Shown here one piece after another: positions 6,191 through 9,095 of a DNA stretch of 9,095 bases. Location: NCBI GenBank assembly GCA_021295675.1, contig JAGWBY010000074.1, positions 27,310 to 36,404 of the forward strand. Reading direction: 5' to 3'. Each line of letters starts with the position of its first letter. Position 1 is the first letter of the stretch. The stretch is from Candidatus Latescibacterota bacterium (GTDB lineage Bacteria > Latescibacterota > UBA2968 > UBA8231). Under the pieces are notes generated by a model, which saw only the letters and a program-made list of their open reading frames with translations, was not told the origin of the DNA and made no database searches. The position numbers and the translations under genes are program-made.

Positions 6191-7033
6191 GTGGATACTT
6201 TAATGACGATGGCTCAGACCCTAGTTTATCTCTTAGAGGCTTTCGTTCTGCTCTTTGTTGCCAAGCAGGTCTATGCCCGGGTTTTTCGCCGGGTTGATCT
6301 CAAAGACGAACTCTACGGTCGCAACAACCACGCGATGGCCGTTGCGGTGGGCGGTTATTTCTTTGGGATTTGCTTGGCGCTGGGGGGGGCGTTGAGTGGC
6401 CCTTCGCTGGGCTGGCAAGCCGACTTGATTGGCATTGCCCAGTACGGCCTCTTGGCGATTGTCTTGATGCTCGTCGCTGGTGTGCTCTGCGAGCGAGTGC
6501 TCCTGCCCCACTTCGACAACCGCAAGGAAATCGTCGAGGATCAGAATATGGGGACGGCCTTTGTCGAGGCGGGGATGCACATTGCCAATGGCTTGATTGT
6601 TTTGGCTATCGTGCAGGGCGAGGGGCCGCTGTGGAGCGGCGTGGTTTTCTGGCTGCTGGCGCAAGTGGTGCTGGTGGTGGCTGGGCTGCTCTACGAGTGG
6701 ATTACCCCACATTCGATTCACCGTGAACTAGAGCGCGACAATGCTGCGGTTGGCTTGGCCTTCGGCGGCGTGCTGGTGGGCATGGGCAATATCGTCAGCA
6801 TCGCCGCGGCCGGCGACTACGCAGGATGGCTTGAAAGCCTCAAAATTTTTGGCATGGACGTGGTCTTTGGTTTTGTCGCGCTCTACGTCATCCACAAATT
6901 GACCGATATGCTCTTGGCACCCAGTGTGCGCTTGGGTGCTGAACAGGTCGAAGAGCAGCCGAATGTGGGTGCCGGGCTGATAGAGGCCTTTGGCTACGTG
7001 GGCGGATCGATCCTAATCGTCTGGATCTTCTGA
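6191..7033 (+). CDS. Tandem DUF350 membrane protein
   Basis: This is a 280-residue, very hydrophobic inner-membrane protein with about eight helices (roughly 8-30, 47-68, 78-104, 121-142, 146-169, 184-207, 219-241, 257-279). It is an internal duplication. NNHAMAVAVGGYFFGICLALGG (first repeat, in 45-67) pairs with DNAAVGLAFGGVLVGM (183-198). DQNMGTAFVEAGMHIANG (117-134) pairs with QPNVGAGLIEAFGYVGGS (256-273). Each half is one DUF350 domain, the YjfL family. The function of DUF350 is unknown. Single-domain members are about 130 residues, so this is a natural fusion of two. It is the last plus-strand gene of the run. Its stop lies 21 nt inside the 3' end of the opposite-strand flippase-like gene, and no terminator is visible after it. 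A G8 tract (6382-6389) lies inside the frame. Confidence 0.85.
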   Translation: MDTLMTMAQTLVYLLEAFVLLFVAKQVYARVFRRVDLKDELYGRNNHAMAVAVGGYFFGICLALGGALSGPSLGWQADLIGIAQYGLLAIVLMLVAGVLCERVLLPHFDNRKEIVEDQNMGTAFVEAGMHIANGLIVLAIVQGEGPLWSGVVFWLLAQVVLVVAGLLYEWITPHSIHRELERDNAAVGLAFGGVLVGMGNIVSIAAAGDYAGWLESLKIFGMDVVFGFVALYVIHKLTDMLLAPSVRLGAEQVEEQPNVGAGLIEAFGYVGGSILIVWIF

Positions 7034-8047
7034 ACTATTCTGGCGGCTCCGGTGCCACTGCCATAGCAGAGTTGGGCCGCCAACGAAGACATAGGTCAGA
7101 TTCGCTAAAGCATGGGTCAACGTGGCGCAGGCCAAAGCGGTGGCAAGGGGCACCGTATAGAGGCGATGCATGGCCTCGCCAAAGAGGAAGTGATACGAAC
7201 CGATTCCCCCAGGCGTTGGAATGATCACTCCGATAGACGATATGGCCATGACCACTAACGCCGCTGCTGCGTCGAGGTCGTATGTCTGGTCCAAGCCCAT
7301 GCCGACAAAAGCCGCGTAGATAATAAATACGTAGGCCGCATTGAGTAGGACCGAACTAACTAGGATTTCAAAGTACGCCGTCGGCTGTTGCCGCAGAGCG
7401 GAAAGCCCACCGATGAAGGTCTCGATAATTTTGAGGATCCGCTCGCCGCGTCCCCAGGCGATCCGAGCGAGCAGTGGGCGAATTCCAGCCAAGATTTTTT
7501 CCCGATAAATGGATACCAAGACCAAGGCGCTCAGCGCGACCAAGCAACCAACTAGGGCCAGTAGGCCAATGGTGTCCCGATCTGCACCGACTAACGTCCA
7601 AAGCGCGGGCAAGGCGATATCGATATAGACGATGAGCCAGAACAAGACGATGAGCCAAAATAGATCGAGAATGCGCTCCACCACGATCGTGGCCATCAAG
7701 GCGCTGATGCTCGTCCCAGTGGTCCACTTGAGGCTGACACATCGCAGTATTTCGCCCGAGCGCGGCACGACCACATTGGCTGCATAGCATATAGCTAGGG
7801 CGAGCGACGCGTTGAGATTGTTCACTTGCGGCGCAAAGGGTCGCATGAGGACCTGCCAGCGCCAAGCCCGCAATACCAAGGTCCCCAGCGTTGCGACGCA
7901 CATGACAGCGGCCCAAACCGGCGAAATGCCGGTCATGGCGTCCCAGAGTTCTCCGCGGTTTATCCCCTCAAAGGCCCAATAAATAAAAAGCCCCATTAAG
8001 CCCAAACTCAGCCCGTACTGGAGGGATTGTTTTAGTATCTTGTGCAT
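7013..8047 (-). CDS. Flippase-like / LPG-synthase-TM (UPF0104-type) membrane protein
   Basis: This 344-residue integral membrane protein has about eight hydrophobic helices and the motifs of the lysylphosphatidylglycerol-synthase transmembrane / AglD-like family. These are NVVVPRSGEILRCV (91-104), VVERILDLFW (122-131) and the near-C-terminal IPTPGGIGSYHFLF (276-289). In MprF this domain flips aminoacylated lipids. Stand-alone members are thought to handle lipid-linked sugars or other lipids, and the substrate here is unknown. There is no fused catalytic domain. The start is ATG 8047-8045, with only a weak AGAG upstream. An intrinsic terminator lies just upstream of it (8062-8088). It is convergent with, and overlaps by 21 nt, the DUF350 gene. 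The shared end may be coincidental or reflect tight packing. Confidence 0.88.
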   Translation of the reverse strand: MHKILKQSLQYGLSLGLMGLFIYWAFEGINRGELWDAMTGISPVWAAVMCVATLGTLVLRAWRWQVLMRPFAPQVNNLNASLALAICYAANVVVPRSGEILRCVSLKWTTGTSISALMATIVVERILDLFWLIVLFWLIVYIDIALPALWTLVGADRDTIGLLALVGCLVALSALVLVSIYREKILAGIRPLLARIAWGRGERILKIIETFIGGLSALRQQPTAYFEILVSSVLLNAAYVFIIYAAFVGMGLDQTYDLDAAAALVVMAISSIGVIIPTPGGIGSYHFLFGEAMHRLYTVPLATALACATLTHALANLTYVFVGGPTLLWQWHRSRQNSSEDPDD

Positions 8048-8061
8048 CGCTCTGGCAAACG

Positions 8062-8088
8062 CAAAACAGGGGATCTGGCGATCCCCTG
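8062..8088 (-). terminator. Rho-independent terminator after cysC
   Basis: A perfect 9-bp stem, CAGGGGATC (8067-8075) with GATCCCCTG (8080-8088), encloses a 4-nt loop. On the minus strand it is followed directly by TTTT (AAAA at 8063-8066 on plus) and then GCGTTT. It lies 36 nt past the cysC stop and only about 15 nt before the flippase-like start codon. Confidence 0.8.
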
Positions 8089-8123
8089 CTGCATGGTGAA
8101 AGGAATAGGCTGGGTGGGTTTGT

Positions 8124-8744
8124 TCAATCCTGAATGGGTTGAATTTTGCCCATTTTCTCTAATAGGTCGATGACCTGCACTGCCGCCTCCGAGGGCGTTG
8201 CTGTGTTGGTTTTGATGACCAATTCAGGCTTTTCGGGTTCTTCATAGGGATCTGAGACACCGGTAAAGTTGGGTATCTCACCGGCTCGGGCTTTTTTGTA
8301 GAGGCCCTTGGGATCTCGCTCTTCACACAACTCAATTGGAGTATTGACAAAAATTTCGACGAAATCGCCCTCTGCCATCAGCGCCCGTACTCCGTCGCGG
8401 TCGGCTCGATAGGGACTGACAAAGCTGGCGAGGGTTAAGAAACCCCCATCGACAAAGAGCTTTCCTACCTCGCCGATCCGCCGGATATTTTCCGCCCGGT
8501 CGTCTGCAGAAAAGCCCAAATTTTTATTAAGACCAAAGCGGATGTTGTCGCCGTCTAGCACATAGGCCAAATGGCCGCGGGCGGACAAAGCGTGTTCGAC
8601 AGTATAGGCAATCGTGCTTTTGCCCGAACTCGGCAAGCCCGTTAGCCAGAGCAATACCCCTTGTTGGTGCAATAGGCGTTCGCGTTGCTGGCGGCTGACA
8701 TGTCCCTCATGCCGGACGATATTAGTCGCTTTAATAGCAGTCAA
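8124..8744 (-). CDS. cysC: Adenylylsulfate kinase
   Basis: This 206-residue cytoplasmic enzyme phosphorylates adenosine 5'-phosphosulfate with ATP to make PAPS, the sulfate donor for sulfotransferases and a substrate of PAPS reductase. Visible motifs are P-loop GLPSSGKST (36-44; the usual form is GLSGSGKST), DGDNIR (64-69), the adenylylsulfate-binding DDRAENIRRIGEV, FVSPYRADRD with Ser110 at the classical phospho-serine site, and DPKGLYKKARAGEIPNFTGVSDPYE (144-168), the lid region. Length is normal for CysC alone, and no sulfurylase (cysD/cysN) is fused or adjacent in this window. The start is TTG 8744-8742, chosen because GAGGTGA lies just upstream and no ATG fits before helix 1. It is transcribed away from the PorV-like gene and ends in a terminator. 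Confidence 0.93.
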   Translation of the reverse strand: MTAIKATNIVRHEGHVSRQQRERLLHQQGVLLWLTGLPSSGKSTIAYTVEHALSARGHLAYVLDGDNIRFGLNKNLGFSADDRAENIRRIGEVGKLFVDGGFLTLASFVSPYRADRDGVRALMAEGDFVEIFVNTPIELCEERDPKGLYKKARAGEIPNFTGVSDPYEEPEKPELVIKTNTATPSEAAVQVIDLLEKMGKIQPIQD

Positions 8745-8747
8745 AGT

Positions 8748-8754
8748 TCACCTC
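8748..8754 (-). promoter_or_regulatory. Shine-Dalgarno fixing the TTG start of cysC
   Basis: On the minus strand GAGGTGA runs 8754 to 8748, complementary to the 16S rRNA tail, with its GAGG core 6 nt before TTG 8744-8742. It supports the rare TTG start. Confidence 0.65.
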
Positions 8755-8786
8755 GTGAGTTTAGAGATAAGTTCCATAGAAAACTC

Positions 8787-8818
8787 ATAATAACGACCAT
8801 CCGGCCTTGATTCGTCAA
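8787..8818 (-). promoter_or_regulatory. Possible weak cysC promoter
   Basis: The minus strand carries TTGACG (8818-8813) and TATTAT (8792-8787) with a 20-nt spacer (19 nt if TTATTA is used). The hexamers are good but the spacer is longer than the usual 16-18, so this is tentative. The -35 overlaps the small palindrome at 8805-8820. Confidence 0.3.
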
Positions 8819-8820
8819 GG
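8805..8820. promoter_or_regulatory. Palindrome in the divergent promoter region (possible operator)
   Basis: CCTTGA-TTCG-TCAAGG is a perfect 6-bp inverted repeat around a 4-nt centre, lying between the divergent cysC and PorV-like genes. An 8-bp palindrome, GCCTAGGC, follows at 8826-8833. Either could be a regulator site. No T-tract follows, so it is not a terminator. Confidence 0.35.
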
Positions 8821-8851
8821 AAGTGGCCTAGGCGAATACGGGACTATTTTG

Positions 8852-8881
8852 TTGACGGTTAATAGTCTATATATTTATAAT
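8852..8881 (+). promoter_or_regulatory. Near-consensus sigma-70-type promoter for the PorV-like gene
   Basis: TTGACG (8852-8857), an 18-nt AT-rich spacer, and a perfect TATAAT (8876-8881). Transcription would start near 8888, giving a leader of about 40 nt to the ATG at 8930. It is the best promoter match I see in the window. Confidence 0.7.
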
Positions 8882-8929
8882 ATGACAATACATTACAAGC
8901 GCATCTCACCAAGCGGAGGAGGCAAGCGT

Positions 8930-9095
8930 ATGAAAATTGCAATTAGCATCACCTGTGCGGCCCTGCTGGCAACGGCCAGTGAAGGGGTTGTCAACATTCA
9001 GAATGTAGGATCGGGTGCGCGTGCGCAGGGGTTGGGCAACAGCTTTGTGGCGGTGGCCGACAACGCCGATGCGGTGTTTGCCAATCCGGCCGGGT
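8930..9095 (+). CDS. PorV/PorQ-like outer-membrane protein, 5' end only
   Basis: The first 55 residues are visible before the window ends. MKIAISITCAALLATASEG is a short Sec signal peptide, probably cut near the Ala-Thr-Ala site. It is followed by VGSGARAQGLGNSFVAVAD and DADAVFANPAG-like residues (seen as NADAVFANPAG). The 'G.GARA.G.G.AFVAVADDA.AV..NPAG' pattern is the hallmark of the N-terminal region of PorV/PorQ (UPF0164-like) and FadL-type beta-barrels. FadL/OMPP1 family is the main alternative. ATG 8930 is preceded by GGAGGAGG (8915-8922) at 7 nt. The barrel itself and the role (type IX secretion, transport or other) cannot be judged from this piece. Confidence 0.75.
   Translation, partial: MKIAISITCAALLATASEGVVNIQNVGSGARAQGLGNSFVAVADNADAVFANPAG

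Noticed and set aside
6233..6721. 162-codon minus-strand open frame inside the DUF350 gene
   Set aside because: It is antisense to clear transmembrane repeats, is His/Gln-rich nonsense and has no supporting start signal.
7368..7916. 182-codon alternative minus-strand frame within the flippase-like gene
   Set aside because: The overlapping frame carries the conserved flippase motifs; this one is Arg/His/Cys-rich with no recognisable pattern.
1..9095. Mobile elements, CRISPR arrays, tRNA or rRNA genes
   Set aside because: I saw no transposase or integrase motifs, no regularly spaced repeats and no tRNA-like cloverleaf or rRNA sequence on either strand.

Overview
This looks like a chromosomal segment of an uncultured, moderately GC-rich Gram-negative bacterium. 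Predicted lipoproteins, a Tat-exported FAD enzyme and a PorV/PorQ-like outer-membrane protein imply an outer membrane. The transporter-like C-terminus at the left edge and the short 'CGCAGATG' intergenic repeats recall Poribacteria/Latescibacterota or PVC-type genomes. That assignment is a guess from family recall, because no rRNA or marker gene is present. I see no tRNA, rRNA, CRISPR array, transposase or phage gene.

Left part (1-7033, plus strand). After the tail of a multi-membrane protein (1-228) comes a dense same-strand run of genes: a small J-domain protein (271-594), a YbjN/CesT-like small protein (619-1011), PspA/IM30 (1023-1733), a Tat-exported FAD amine-oxidase-like protein (1801-3425, one apparent frameshift), a membrane-anchored polyamine aminopropyltransferase (3418-4938), a DUF4178 protein (4952-5500), an unrecognised lipoprotein with a Gly/Arg/Tyr-rich tail (5502-6180, one apparent frameshift) and a tandem DUF350 membrane protein (6191-7033). 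Gaps are tiny or negative and most starts carry clear Shine-Dalgarno sequences, so this reads as one operon. It resembles known neighbourhoods in which PspA, YbjN/YjfI-like, DUF4178, DUF350 and spermidine-synthase genes co-occur (compare E. coli yjfIJKL). My inference is an envelope-stress or membrane-maintenance system coupled to polyamine chemistry. Its mechanism is, as far as I know, undescribed. The J-domain protein next to PspA parallels the chloroplast VIPP1-J-protein-Hsp70 remodelling system.

Right part. On the minus strand lie a flippase-like/LPG-synthase-TM-type membrane protein (7013-8047), whose 3' end overlaps the DUF350 gene by 21 nt, and adenylylsulfate kinase cysC (8124-8744, TTG start). 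A clear intrinsic terminator stands between them. A divergent intergenic region (8745-8929) carries a near-consensus sigma-70-type promoter driving a PorV/PorQ-like outer-membrane protein (from 8930) that runs off the window.

Two operon genes (oxidoreductase and lipoprotein) are each broken by a single-base frame change while both sides keep good coding character. Sequencing/assembly indels or recent mutations are likelier than long-standing pseudogenes.
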